Made by a program: the position numbers and the translations under genes. Shown here piece after piece: positions 25,892 to 36,360 of a DNA stretch of 64,000 nt. The stretch spans positions 389,697 through 453,696 of the forward strand of contig KB722752.1 of assembly GCA_000349905.1 (NCBI GenBank), in the 5' to 3' direction. The first letter of the stretch is position 1; each line of letters begins with the position of its first letter. Source of the stretch: Volvariella volvacea V23. Taxonomy: Eukaryota; Basidiomycota; Agaricomycetes; Agaricales; Pluteaceae. Below the pieces are notes generated by a model. It was not told the DNA's origin and searched no databases. It saw only the letters and a program-made list of their open reading frames with translations.

Positions 25892-26689
25892 TTACTCGGC
25901 CCCCTCAGGAATAGTGACCAAGTCGCGGACCATAGCAGAGTCGAGGTAGGCGCTAAAGCGCATATTAGTCAATGCCATACACGATATATACTCATTCGAC
26001 TTACCGGACTCGGATGATTTTCCTCTCATCGTTGAAAGTGACGACCCAAGCATAGCTACATGAACAAAATAAGTTTCTTTAATATGTTATACGCTTGTAG
26101 TGAACCCACCGGTTGTCGAATCGGTAACCGTACTTGGAGACGAGTGGTTGACCCTGAGAATTCTGGGCACTACAAGACCGTCAGCCCCATTACCATCTGG
26201 AAAGGATTCAGGACTTACTGGAGTTCTACGACAGCAATGTTACCGGAGACAATGGGCTCGTATGCGACGACGAGTCGGATGGGTTCCTTTGGACTCATTC
26301 ACAAACGTTGATGAACGCGAGAACTTTGGGACTCACGAGCAAAATCCCGTTGACGACGTTGAACGTAGCAGCTCGGAAGGCTGTGGACGGAAGGATAAAT
26401 AGCATATTCCTATTGTGAAGGGTAGCTATGACTTACAGTCCAAAGAAAGGTAGCGACCAGCCAATGGGTTGGTTTTGAATTCGGGAAGAGGGTTGACGAC
26501 GGTCCAGTCGACATCAGGGGAGACATGGGTATCGAAGAACCCAGAGGAGTTTCCTGAGCCCATGGGTTCAAAAATCTGACGGACTAGGGCAGGAGTAAGT
26601 GGGTTGTGGCGGGGCCAGTGAGCAAGATGCGCGTCGGCGGCGACGAAGCCAGTGAAAGCAAGAATGGGGAGCAAGTACTTGACGAACAT
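25892..26689 (-). CDS. Secreted SnoaL/NTF2-like protein
   Basis: This is a small secreted protein with an NTF2-like (SnoaL-type) alpha+beta cone fold. Exons on the minus strand are 26437-26689, 26337-26380, 26219-26286, 26110-26169, 26005-26055 and 25892-25952. All join in phase with introns of 49-57 nt, giving 178 residues. Residues 1-19 form a clear signal peptide (MFVKYLLPILAFTGFVAADA). The body shows the family hallmarks EPIRLVVAYEP, a central strand with SKYGYRFDNRYAWVVTF, and a closing KIIRVRAYLDS helix/strand. Fungal members are mostly uncharacterised; some relatives are cyclases or isomerases. No enzyme activity can be assigned here. A TATA box lies about 105 bases upstream of the ATG. 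Confidence 0.85.
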
Positions 26690-26793
26690 CCTAACGATGC
26701 TAAAGGTGTTGGAGAAGGTGTGTGAGTGAGGTGATTTGTTGAAGAGAGTAGGTGAGCTGTGTCGTAGTGCTGAAGAAAATCCTAACCCGCCCT

Positions 26794-26800
26794 CTTTATA
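26794..26800 (-). promoter_or_regulatory. TATA box of the SnoaL-like gene
   Basis: TATAAAG on the minus strand lies 105 bases upstream of the ATG at 26689, in a good position for a core promoter. Confidence 0.55.
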
Positions 26801-26941
26801 GCGTTTGTCCAACCGATTTCCTCGGTCTGGCGCTCGCTAGATACATCCACATAAGCCCAGCCTGCTGGAGAAAGTCGAGCTTCCTGCTAGCAATTTAGTG
26901 TCTAGAGCAAAGCACTGATAGGAACTTGAGATCCGAGAGCT

Positions 26942-27895
26942 TCATGAGCTGGACACGCGTCTCGTCAGATTGGCGGCATGCGGCGTAATGCATTCATCGC
27001 GGCTTTCTGCGTCCAAAATGATGCGATGAAGCTGAAATCCGGGTGTGTATTTGTCAACGACGGGCTTGTCGTGCTCTGGTCCGAACATATTCTGTCAGAC
27101 TAAGGTGTTAATCATAACGAAAGACATCGTCCAGTGTCCAGAAGCGTCAAGACTGACGAGATGATGAATTGCATCACTTACGTGACTAGACCCGTAGTCT
27201 TGATGCTGTCAAGACCCTTAAATGTGATGAAATCGATCCTGGGCGTCTGGCATTGTGACAAGCCATCAGATAGAAGCAAGGTGCGGTTATCAGTAAATTC
27301 TGGTGGTGTGTACGCCAGAAACAGCGAGAAAATATAGCCATTATGGAGTGGAGGGAGCGTATTGATCGACTGTATGCCCACTGGAAGTCGGTATCGTGAA
27401 CGCAAGACCTCACTAAGGTTTGATGGCAAGCTTCTTGCCATCCATGGCAGAAAAATAGCTGCGGCCTCTAGAAGGTATCAGAAGCATCAATATCTGTAAA
27501 TTGGACCAGGGCTGGCCGGGTCATCCTAGGTGGGTCATCACACTACATGAGAGCCACCAGCATTCAATGGCAGTGATGGCTAGATTAATGCCAACGCAAG
27601 ATCGATACAGGAGGATCGCAGCATAAGCTTTTGATACCGATGCCTGATTAGCGTATCTGTGCGAGGACATATCACATGTGGAAAGGCGCTCATAGAAGAA
27701 CCTCTTCCTCTCCTCGCCCATTGAAATACTCTGTAGAATGAGGTTACAGCCAGGAGAAGACGGGGTTGATAACATATAACATGGCATACCTTGCGAAGTG
27801 CTCACTCCTATGTTCTGCTGGCGAGGGCAGCCGATGTCAATGTCACCAGCACACTCACTAACAACCCCAGTCATCAGAGCCAGGTTTGGCAGCAA
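26942..27895 (-). CDS. Possible multi-exon gene, unrecognised
   Basis: Several protein-like open segments lie in order on the minus strand. One is 27521-27760 with a hydrophobic, membrane-segment-like run (YAAILLYRSCVGINLAITA). One is 27178-27441 (contains TPPEFTDNRTLLLSDGLS). One is 26942-27091, behind a good acceptor, encoding 49 residues and a stop (contains FGPEHDKPVVDKYTPGFQL). I could not find one consistent set of donors and phases joining all three. It could be a membrane protein gene, a decayed gene or chance. No family was recognised. Confidence 0.22.
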
Positions 27896-28252
27896 ATATC
27901 AATTCAGGATGAGCTCATCAGGGAGTGACAGTGGATTAAGTGAGTTCAAATTGCCAGAAGGTGATGTCGGAATAAAAACATGTAACCGTGGAGGTACCCC
28001 GACGCAGCCAAACATCCTCGAACCGCGATGCAAACAAACATTTCAATGACAAACGTTGCACAGCCTCCCAACTGAAGTACTTGGCAAAATGTGTTTTGAA
28101 TTCAGAAGCTTATGCTCGCTACACTTCTTCCGTTGCGGTCGGTCAAGAGGCCTAAACTCCGAGAGGAATAACTAGCACAAAATGAACAAATCTACCAACT
28201 AAACAGGCTCGCATGAGGTTATACAAGATGCTGAGAAAATTGAAAGATGATG
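27896..28252. other. Intergenic, no gene seen
   Basis: This is the 3' flank of the F-box/LRR gene and the possible 5' region of the unrecognised minus-strand locus. No motifs or repeats were recognised. Confidence 0.4.
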
Positions 28253-29743
28253 CTACAAAATAGTAGGCGATTTTACAAATTTGAAGGTCCATTCATCGTT
28301 AGAAAGCGGCTCAATCTGCCACGACGACCACGGAAGACCATATATACTCCAAACCTTTGGCCTCCCAGTCCGTCCAACCAACTGTCCCATGATCACAGTC
28401 GCTGCTGAACTGGCAGCGGTGAAGGGATGCGGATCCGCCTTCCAGAGGGTCCCTGCATGCCTTAATGCTGGAAATTGTTCCAGCCAATTCAGTAGGTTCT
28501 GAGCGTTCTCAAGACTGAAGTCCCAGTTACTCGGTGTTCGCACGGATAAGTCTTCCAGTTGCAGGAACAGTTTAGGAGAGGGCCATGTTACGGTGATGGT
28601 GTTCTGCGTGGAGGCCAAGATACCCTCCAGATAGAGACATGGTAGATGGATGGTCAACATCCGAAGTGTCAATGCGTGATGAGGAAGAACGACGGTAATT
28701 AGCTGCCTGGTGCAATCAAATAAAGTTCCTTCGCCCGGAAGTTCGTCCAGGTGCAGTCTTTGTAAGCCTTGAAACGAAGTAAGGTAGTCCATGAGCGCTG
28801 CGTTAACGCCATAAGTGACGAAGAGATATTCAAGTTTGGTCTTCCTGGTTCGGAGTACATCCCAAAATCCATCCAGATTTCTTCCTGGAGGAACTTCCAT
28901 ACGATCGATAAATAGACAACGAAGGTTGGGGAAGTCAGGTAAATCTGAAAGATGCGAGTCATTTGAGCAATTGATATCGCCGTGCAATGAGATGGATCGG
29001 AGTGAAAGGAAGGGAGCAGATGATCGTGAAGGGAATATGTCGCGAAGGTGTATGTCTTCTGCTCTCCAAGTTTGGCTTATCTTTATTGCCAATTTTTCGA
29101 GAGTATTGTTTAGTTGGAGAAGGGGCTTAAACAGTGGCATTGTGCTTCGATCGTCCTGGTGAACAATGTGCAGTTCCGTTAGCTGAGTGAAGGACTCGAA
29201 GTTGGGCGGCGGGGGTAGCATCTCAGGGAACATGCACGAATGACGAATACCGAGTCTGGTCAAGGTGTTCCTGGATGCATTTCCAACGAGGAGCAATAAA
29301 TCCCTTTCCAAGACCGCCCGATCCAGGTGCTTTTGCACGTCCCATGCGAAGAGTACAGATGTCCATCCAATATCGACACGTCTAAGAGAGGTAAAGCGCG
29401 TAATCTCCTTTCGGAGAACATTCACCTCAGATTGGTAGTTCTGATCGTCGTGTGGGATGCCGATTCTGTTCGGCTGAAGCATTACAAAAAGCGTTTTGAC
29501 GTGTTGAACAAGGGAATCTGGGATCGGAACAAAAGGGATGGGATGACATGGGGGTTTCACACTGCTCAACTTGTTTGACAGGCGAAGTCCGACTGTGTCA
29601 ATGAGAAAGGGCGCGAAGACTCGGGAAAGGTAAAGGCAAGTGCATCGAAGACGAGCCGCGTCAATGTTGGTGAGGTGAGGCCCAATTTGACCCAAAATTT
29701 CTGGAGATATTGAGAGGATAGAAATGCTCTTTTCACTGCTCAT
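28253..29743 (-). CDS. F-box / leucine-rich-repeat-like protein
   Basis: This is probably an SCF ubiquitin-ligase adaptor. It is a single uninterrupted frame of 496 residues, counted from the ATG followed by SSEKSI. A second in-frame ATG at 29788 would add 15 residues, but the shorter start places the F-box where it usually is. The F-box core is ILSISPEILGQIGPHL (about residues 9-24), followed by ARLRCTCLYLSRVFAPFL. The rest is a series of irregular leucine-rich strands such as LTELHIVHQD and LRSISLHG, typical of basidiomycete F-box proteins that lack strict LRR motifs. It is divergently arranged with the Tra2-like gene. Lack of introns sets it apart from the other two F-box genes in the window. 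The substrate is unknown. Confidence 0.8.
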   Translation of the reverse strand: MSSEKSISILSISPEILGQIGPHLTNIDAARLRCTCLYLSRVFAPFLIDTVGLRLSNKLSSVKPPCHPIPFVPIPDSLVQHVKTLFVMLQPNRIGIPHDDQNYQSEVNVLRKEITRFTSLRRVDIGWTSVLFAWDVQKHLDRAVLERDLLLLVGNASRNTLTRLGIRHSCMFPEMLPPPPNFESFTQLTELHIVHQDDRSTMPLFKPLLQLNNTLEKLAIKISQTWRAEDIHLRDIFPSRSSAPFLSLRSISLHGDINCSNDSHLSDLPDFPNLRCLFIDRMEVPPGRNLDGFWDVLRTRKTKLEYLFVTYGVNAALMDYLTSFQGLQRLHLDELPGEGTLFDCTRQLITVVLPHHALTLRMLTIHLPCLYLEGILASTQNTITVTWPSPKLFLQLEDLSVRTPSNWDFSLENAQNLLNWLEQFPALRHAGTLWKADPHPFTAASSAATVIMGQLVGRTGRPKVWSIYGLPWSSWQIEPLSNDEWTFKFVKSPTIL

Positions 29744-30515
29744 AGTGGGGAGATAAAGAATAATTGCAGAGAAAGAACCATGATGCATGTCATCAGCGGC
29801 TCGGGCGGTGTGGGCCCCCGACCGGTCCGTAGCTCAGCGCTCAGCAGGGTCACAATCCGACCGGAAGAGGACGAAGGATGCTGACACTCTCCAACCCATG
29901 GGGAGATCGTCAAGTCCCACAATTGCCATTGGGCGTGAGGTAAATAGGGTCGCATCCACTTTAGAGGCAAGAGTTTGGGTCGGGGATGTGCAGATATGAC
30001 CTAGTTTTCTGCTGGAATTGCCTCATCTCAAATCCAGCGTATTAATAACGCTCGATAGCATCAATACGAACAGGGCATAGAATTTTCCAGGTGGTCAGAC
30101 TTGTAATTCGACCCAGGGTATCCCGCGCTCCGCCCGTTTGTTCTTTCCATCGGTGTTATGACGGAGTATGAACTAAATTTGAAGCTGAAATTCATCTGGT
30201 CAGCAATGGTGTTACCGTGCATGAAAGGATGAAAAGAATAGAAAATGTAATGACAGGTCAATAAAGGCGCCTTTGACCTTCTTTATTCTCGGTGTAGCCA
30301 TCTGCCAAGGTCGTTCCGCAGTAGACGAATGTCTGCCGAATGACGGCCAATGGAGTCTGCGACATGCTGGATCCGCCTGTATTTGAATCTGTTTGTTTCA
30401 GGGATGGATATGCCAAATAAATACAAAGCATGTCGTCCGAACGGCCATGTGAGCGTGTACTCCTCCAACCTTCCACCCGACCGCCGCAGACCGCAACCGT
30501 CAAGACTTCTCACCA
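29744..30515. other. Divergent promoter region, F-box / Tra2-like
   Basis: About 770 bases between two divergent start codons presumably hold both promoters. No TATA box stands out near either start, and no other gene was recognised. Confidence 0.5.
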
Positions 30516-32012
30516 ATGGATGACGGTACGTTCTCAGCATCAGCCACGACGACGACGACATCTTCAGTCTGTCTTTCGGCCCCGCCACCAGCCCACCAGT
30601 ACTTTACGAGCTTCCACCTACCCATAACAGCCTTCTCGTTGTACAACTAGACTCAGCCTTTCACCTGCTACGATGACCTGATTCAGTTGGCTTAAGGCCG
30701 ACCTCCTCACTTTCGTCTCCCTTCTTTCGAATGGAGCCTCACGAATCGGGTTGCGGTTTTCACAAAAACACGAGGCGTTTTTTTTCCGTTCCACGACGTT
30801 CTCCCCGTTTGGACGAGAAGGCGCCTGTCCCTCACTCTTCTTCCAACCCCACTATCTTTACCTTGGCTGTGGTCCACTCCAGCTACCCACCCTCGTTCTC
30901 CTCCTGCTCCTGCAACTGCCACATGTTCACGCCCTAACCCTATTTTCCCGCTTCTGTCTTGTTGTTCTCATACTCAGCATGGCAATCTCAAGATATCGCG
31001 CCCTCTGGTGGAATTAGCATTCCCACTAACGAAGGGGGTCTGAACAATGGTTCAGCAATGGCAACTGACGATCCCAACTGGAACGGGAATGGGCGTTCCC
31101 CTGGTAGAGACCGCGAGCGTGGTGGTGAGCCACCCAGGCGCTCTAGCCGTAGTGGAAGCCCTAGGGGCGACAGAGCAGGGTAAGTCTTCACTTTTCCTTT
31201 GCCTAGCCCCTACACTTTCTTGTGCTTTCCTTTTGTACAACTCCGCTGCGCCCGCGTGTTCACATAAGCTTACACACTCTCGATCGTGTTCCTTTCTCCG
31301 CGGCATCTATAGACGAGGGAGCGATGGAAGCCAGAATCCCGGAAATAACCTCCACGTGTCAGGTCTCCATCATAGAGTTGACCATCGTGACCTGGAATCG
31401 GCGTTCGCAAAAATAGGGCGGGTATGTTTTGTTGTCACAACCCTTTTGCAGGGTGCAGAGACTGACGGGGTTTCTGTTCTAGGTTAAGAAAGCAAACGTT
31501 ATGTATGACCCACATACGCGTGAATCGCGCGGGTTTGGATTCGTGACAATGGAAACAGGTGAAGAAGCCGAGGCTGCCATTACTGCCCTTAATGGTACGG
31601 AGCTGCAGGGTAAAGTTATGACGGTGGAAAAGGTATGACCTACGCAGTTTCGCGCGTTCCCTCGGCGCTCATTGTAGATTTCAGGCTCGTCGAGGTAGGG
31701 CTCGTACCCCTACGCCAGGAAAATACTTTGGCCCTCCCAAGCGATTTGAACGTGAGTAATTTCTACTCGGCATGCAACGCGTCATTATCCTCACAAGCCC
31801 GTTCAGATGAGAGATATTACGATCCTCGGCCCTACGATAGTCGTTATGCGCGTGATTATGATGACCGAGGTCATTCAATGCGAGGCAGATACGATGATCG
31901 TCGGGGCCGTGATTATGATCGTTACAGAGACTACGACAGAGGGGACAGAGGGGACAGGGGAGACAGAGGATATCGCGACTATGATCGTCGTTATGATGAT
32001 CGCAGGTACTGA
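30516..32012 (+). CDS. tra2: Transformer-2-like RNA-binding splicing regulator
   Basis: This is an RRM protein of the Tra2 class, expected to bind purine-rich exonic enhancers in the nucleus and promote splicing. Exons 30516-30525, 30978-31179, 31313-31421, 31483-31632, 31685-31751 and 31807-32012 join in phase to 247 residues. The first exon is only 10 nt (ATGGATGACG) and is followed by a 452-nt intron. The N-terminal part is Arg/Ser-rich (PPRRSSRSGSPRGDRAG). The single RRM (about residues 80-155) has RNP2 (LHVSGL) and RNP1 (RGFGFV). It is followed by the ARRGRARTPTPGKYFGPP linker typical of Tra2 and a C-terminal Arg/Asp/Tyr repeat tail. The symbol is by similarity; fungal orthologues are rarely studied. 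Confidence 0.88.
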
Positions 32013-32264
32013 CGGAATTGAATTGGTGGAGTGCTGCCTATATAATATTTACCGCAAGCCTCACTATTCACGGTGCTCCTTTGACAGTAGTATCTTGTAT
32101 GCTTTTTTCACCGTGTTATTGCATTGTTTTAGTCTGCTTTTCTCGATGTACATACGCTTCTGTGATTTAATATTGTTGAGTGAAAGCTTTGAGAGTCGAG
32201 CTTCTCGAAGCTTTGCTGTTGGTTGATTGCAGTTATAATAAATTTGAGCGTCATCGTGGTATAG

Positions 32265-32350
32265 CCGATCTTAGCTCAGTTGGAAGAGCGCGAGACTGTA
32301 ATGGTTAACCCGTCATCTTGAGGTCGCCTGTTCGAGCCAGGCAGATCGGA
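32265..32350 (+). tRNA. tRNA-Tyr (GTA) with 13-nt intron
   Basis: The acceptor arms CCGATCT and AGATCGG pair perfectly and are followed by discriminator A. The D-arm (A box) TTAGCTCAGTTGG and T-arm (B box) CTGTTCGAGCCAGG are present. The anticodon stem CGAGA/TCTTG (one G-T pair) frames the loop CTGTAA, anticodon GTA. A 13-nt intron (tggttaacccgtc) follows position 37, the canonical place, leaving a 73-nt mature tRNA. Nuclear tRNA-Tyr genes commonly carry introns. Confidence 0.95.
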
Positions 32351-32353
32351 ATA

Positions 32354-32358
32354 TTTTT
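32354..32358 (+). terminator. Pol III T-run terminator
   Basis: Five T residues start 4 bases after the first tRNA-Tyr gene, as expected for RNA polymerase III termination. Confidence 0.7.
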
Positions 32359-32622
32359 ACTTTACCTTCTTTTCCTTCCAGTTATTGTAGAGCCTTACTA
32401 CGTCCCCTTTACTAACCTGGCAACCACGTAAAATTTTAATCAGTCAATGCTCAACGACTTACCACAACTCCACCTCCGCTGATAGGTCCTTAGCGAATTG
32501 CGATAATAGAAAACGTAACTGTGGCGAAAGAAAAAACACAGATCTAGGACGTAAAGACGCACATAGAGGGCCTTCACCATACCGCACTGGATATAGACCG
32601 CTTAGCGAACGCCAAGATACAA

Positions 32623-32715
32623 CCGACCTTAGCTCAGTTGGCAGAGCGCAAGACTGTAATGGATGCCCCGGTACTTGCTATCTTGATGTCGCCTGTTCGA
32701 TCCAGGCAGGTCGGA
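32623..32715 (+). tRNA. tRNA-Tyr (GTA) with 20-nt intron
   Basis: This is a second tRNA-Tyr gene 272 bases downstream on the same strand. Arms CCGACCT and AGGTCGG pair and are followed by A. The A box, the B box (CTGTTCGATCCAGG) and the anticodon stem CAAGA/TCTTG with loop CTGTAA are clear. The intron after position 37 is 20 nt (tggatgccccggtacttgct), unrelated in length to that of the neighbour. The mature tRNA is 73 nt. It differs from the first copy at several stem positions, with compensating changes in the acceptor stem. Confidence 0.95.
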
Positions 32716-32724
32716 TGAAACGCA

Positions 32725-32730
32725 TTTTTT
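32725..32730 (+). terminator. Pol III T-run terminator
   Basis: Six T residues lie 10 bases after the second tRNA-Tyr gene. Confidence 0.7.
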
Positions 32731-33955
32731 GGTTGAGAATGGGCGTTGGGTCTGGTGGGGAAGGTAAGTTGTGGAGGAGCCGTATTTCCTTATTAGGTGC
32801 ATGAACACCTTAACCTCATCCACGTCGGCCATCCGCTGCATGGGAATGTCCTTGTTGTGTCGTCCTACTTTCCTTTTGTTGCGATACGTGGTTGCGAAAA
32901 CAGAACAGCAGGACAGAGGTGGGTGTGCTTTACTAGAGAAATACGGTGAAACCAATACCACTTGAACGTGTCCCTATACGAAGCTTGCGCTTAAAATGTT
33001 TTTCAGCAACATCAATACGAGTCAAACTGCCGAAGCATAACGATACCGCTTTACTACCGAGTGCTATGCATTGCTCCAAAGGTCCAGATTATTCACTGGA
33101 CAAACCACGGTAAATTCGTCTAGCGACTGTGACATTTACAGGTAACTTGCACCCGTCAATTATATTAGAGCTGGCCGGGGCGAAGCTGGTATATATGCCT
33201 CGATTTTTCGCTTAACCAGTGTCAGATGGCTATATCCCATGACAGTCAGCAGGATAAACAAGGTTCTATCAGCCGTGCGTACTTCGCACTCTCAATCTAT
33301 CATTCCCCGTGGAGAACTTGTGGAGAGGAATACAAGGATTAATTCTTCTGTGGACGGAATACCGATCCGGCGAACCTGAGAAGGTATTTCACCGCGGTTA
33401 TATTCCCCATCGTTGATCCACCGCGTTTATTTTCTCCATTTGCGGTTTTTCCCAACGCAACTGCAGGTCATATTGATAGACACGGGTGCGGCATAAGGCT
33501 CTTGAGTCCCGTGGAAGTGCGGTGGTAACCAGGTCTTGGAAGACGTATCACTGACTATGCCGGATACTCCAGAAGTAGGAGTCACCGACGACGATCCGCC
33601 GTGAGCTCAACTTTCTGGTACGCGTTTTCATGTTTTCTAGTCCCCAACATACACGAATAGACAGCAAACTCGAAGATGAATAGAACAATGCGATTTACTC
33701 GATAATTCAGAGGTCGGTCATGTCCTCAGCACATCCCCTATCCAACCAAATGCTTTGGGCTTGGGTCAGTATGTAAGGGCCCGGTGATCCGACGCATACA
33801 ACGGACCACCTTTAAAAGGTTGTCCTTCGCTTTAATTATCTCCATGGCGGATGACCACCAATTACTGGTACGGACCGTGGACCCGGTTAAATACTTTAAC
33901 CGCCTCTTCTGTTGACAGAAGAATTTCGCCGTCGTCTCAATGTCGGTATATTTTT
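32731..33955. other. Intergenic, upstream of CBM1-GH43 gene
   Basis: I recognised no gene. Short frames on both strands lack motifs. The right end is the upstream region of the GH43 gene, whose putative control sites are listed separately. Confidence 0.5.
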
Positions 33956-33966
33956 CGGACAGTCCG
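33956..33966. promoter_or_regulatory. Inverted CGG palindrome (Zn2Cys6-type site)
   Basis: CGGACAGTCCG is an inverted CGG-N5-CCG repeat, 77 bases upstream of the GH43 start codon. Fungal Zn2Cys6 regulators often bind such pairs. Which factor binds here is unknown. Confidence 0.4.
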
Positions 33967-33971
33967 CCTAG

Positions 33972-33983
33972 CTTGACGTCAAG
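33972..33983. promoter_or_regulatory. CRE-like palindrome
   Basis: CTTGACGTCAAG is a perfect 12-bp palindrome containing the bZIP/CRE core TGACGTCA. It lies 60 bases upstream of the GH43 ATG. Confidence 0.45.
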
Positions 33984-34001
33984 TTGAGCTGGATGCAGTG
34001 A

Positions 34002-34008
34002 TATAAAA
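34002..34008 (+). promoter_or_regulatory. TATA box of CBM1-GH43 gene
   Basis: TATAAAA lies 35 bases before the ATG. It is close to the start codon, so the transcript leader would be very short. Confidence 0.5.
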
Positions 34009-34042
34009 GCAGAGTTTTATGACTCTAGTGGAAGCACCAACG

Positions 34043-35936
34043 ATGAGGTCGCTGTTTTCAGGTCTCGTTCTCAGCTCGCTCTTCCTTTCAGCTGCGGCTC
34101 AGCAAAGCGCCTACGGTATGGCTGTATGCTTCTTCATGATGTCGAACTCAATGGTAGTCCATAGGCCAATGCGGTGGTAGTGGGTGGACTGGGCCTACTA
34201 CCTGCGTCTCAGGCTATGTCTGCCAATACCAAAACGAGTGGTACTCGCAGGTACATTTCCAATGCTGTCGTAGCCTCCATCCATCTAACGTCCGCGTACA
34301 AATGTAGTGTGTTCCAGGATCAGCAACAACTAATCCGCCATCCACTACCACAACATCCAACCCTCCCACAAGCACTCAGAGATATAATCAACCCATCCTC
34401 TGGGATGACCTAGCTGATTTAGAAATTATCCGTGTGAATAGCACGTACTACTACTCTTCCTCGACCATGCACTATTCTCCTGGTGCTCCAGTCCTGCGTT
34501 CGTACGACTTGGTCAACTGGGAATATATTGGACATTCTGGTAAGGCTCATCGCTTATGCTAATAGACGACGAACTAATAACACCATTTGCGTCCTATAGT
34601 TCCCGTCCTCGATTGGGGCAGCAAGTACGACCTCAGTGGCGGCCGAGCCTATGTCAAGGGTATTTGGGCCTCGACTATGAAATACCGCAGGTCCAACGGT
34701 CTCTTCTACTGGATCGGATGTATCGAGTTTGGCAGGACCTATGTTTACACCGCGCCCGCAGCGTCAGGGCCTTGGACCAGGCGCGCAACCATCAACACCT
34801 GCTACTACGATGCCGGCCTGCTCATCGACGATGCAACGGATACGATGTACGTTGCCTATGGTAGCACGACTATCAACGTCGCCCAGCTATCATCGGATGG
34901 GTTCTCCCAGGTCAGGACCCAAGCCGTGTATACAGCCCCCTCGGACATTGGGTATATTGAGGGATCCAGGATGTACAGGATCAATGGGAACTACTACATC
35001 GTCGTCACCAAGCCTGCGAACGAGGAGTGGGTGCTCAAGGCCTCCTCGCCCTTCGGTCCTTACACCATCAAGTCCCTCGTTCGGGGCCTTGGAAGCCCAA
35101 TTTCCGGTGCCGGTGTACCGCACCAGGGCGGTATAGTTGATACACCATCCGGCCAGTGGTACTACATGGGCTTCGTGGACGCATACCCAGGTGGCCGTAT
35201 TCCTACTCTGACACCGATGACTTGGGGCTCCGACGGTTTCCCCACCCTACAGCTCGTCAATGGCGCCTTTGGAACGTCATATCCCTACCCAGCAACTCCA
35301 CACCCCCTTGGAGCCCTCACCGGCACGGACTCCTTCAGCGGCACGTCCCTCAGCCACAAGTGGGAGTGGAACCACAACCCGGACACCTCCAGGTTCTCCG
35401 TCAACAACGGTCTCCGTCTCTCGACAGCGACAGTGACGACTGATCTCTACAACGCACGCAACACCCTCACCCACCGCATCCTCGGCCCTACCTCCACCGG
35501 CACCATCGTCCTCGACTACTCCTCCATGCGCGACGGAGACCGCGCCGGTCTCGCGCTGTTCAGGGACCTGTCCTCCTGGATCGGCGTGCGGCGCGACAGC
35601 GGCACCGTCCGCCTCACCCGCGTCTCGAACCTCAACATGGACTCGAGCTGGAACACGGTCAACACCGGCTCTGAGATCGCCGCGGGGCCGACGCTGCCCG
35701 CGACGGGACGGGTCTGGCTGCGCATTTCGGCGGACATCCGCCCGAGCTCGGCGAGCCCGCAGGCGACGTTTAGCTATAGCACGAACGGGAGCTCGTTTAC
35801 GACTCTGGGGTCGGCGTATACGATGGGCAAGGCGTGGCAGTTCTTTATGGGGTATAGGTTTGGCATCTTTAATTATGCGACGGTTGCGTTGGGCGGGAGT
35901 GTTACGGTTAGCTCGTTCACCCTGAGCACGCCTTGA
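34043..35936 (+). CDS. Secreted CBM1-GH43 glycoside hydrolase
   Basis: This is an extracellular hemicellulase, most likely a beta-xylosidase or arabinofuranosidase acting on xylan side or main chains while anchored to cellulose. Exons 34043-34115, 34165-34250, 34308-34539 and 34600-35936 join in phase (575 residues). A signal peptide covers residues 1-20. A fungal-type CBM1 follows (residues 25-56) with four cysteines at 27, 38, 44 and 54 and aromatic W32, Y46 and W50/Y51. A Pro/Ser/Thr-rich linker spans about 57-77. The five-bladed GH43 domain (about 80-360) has base D89, transition-state Asp D201 (YYDAG) and acid E251 (IEG). The C-terminal third (about 375-575) is a beta-sandwich of the kind often attached to GH43. 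The CBM1 exon has its own introns on both sides, consistent with domain shuffling. Confidence 0.92.
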
Positions 35937-36360
35937 GGTGGTGCTGGGATGTAGGAGAGGGCTGGTCTTTTGATGGTGACTTGGTATATGTAAACTTGCG
36001 CACTGTAAAGCAGACTTATTTAAGGATATTTTCAAAATACAATTCTCACCTCCAGTCAGCTGGCGTTGCGTGAGATAAGTTCCTCCGAGATGTTCCGTAT
36101 GCGCGAAGTTTATTGGGAATGGGTGCACCGTTGAGTAGAAAGAGCAAAAATCGTTCAAGGCGTGGTCCGATACGATGGGAAATGTGCTGTCTGGTGCATA
36201 TGATGATCTCTATTGAGATAAATAACGATGCGAACGAAAGAAAAAGCATGCAGTGAGTAGGTAAAGCAGAGATGGTGCACGTTTTAAAAATAAGGATACA
36301 AGATGGTCCATGAAATGGTCATGCATGATGTCGGATATAGTGAGCTTATTGTGGATAAAG
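35937..36360. other. Convergent intergenic region
   Basis: This region lies between the 3' ends of the GH43 gene (+) and the small membrane-protein gene (-). Nothing else was recognised. Confidence 0.55.

Noticed and set aside
35277..36158. 293-codon minus-strand open frame
   Set aside because: It is antisense to the C-terminal domain of the GH43 gene. It is Arg/Ala-rich shadow coding caused by GC-biased codons.
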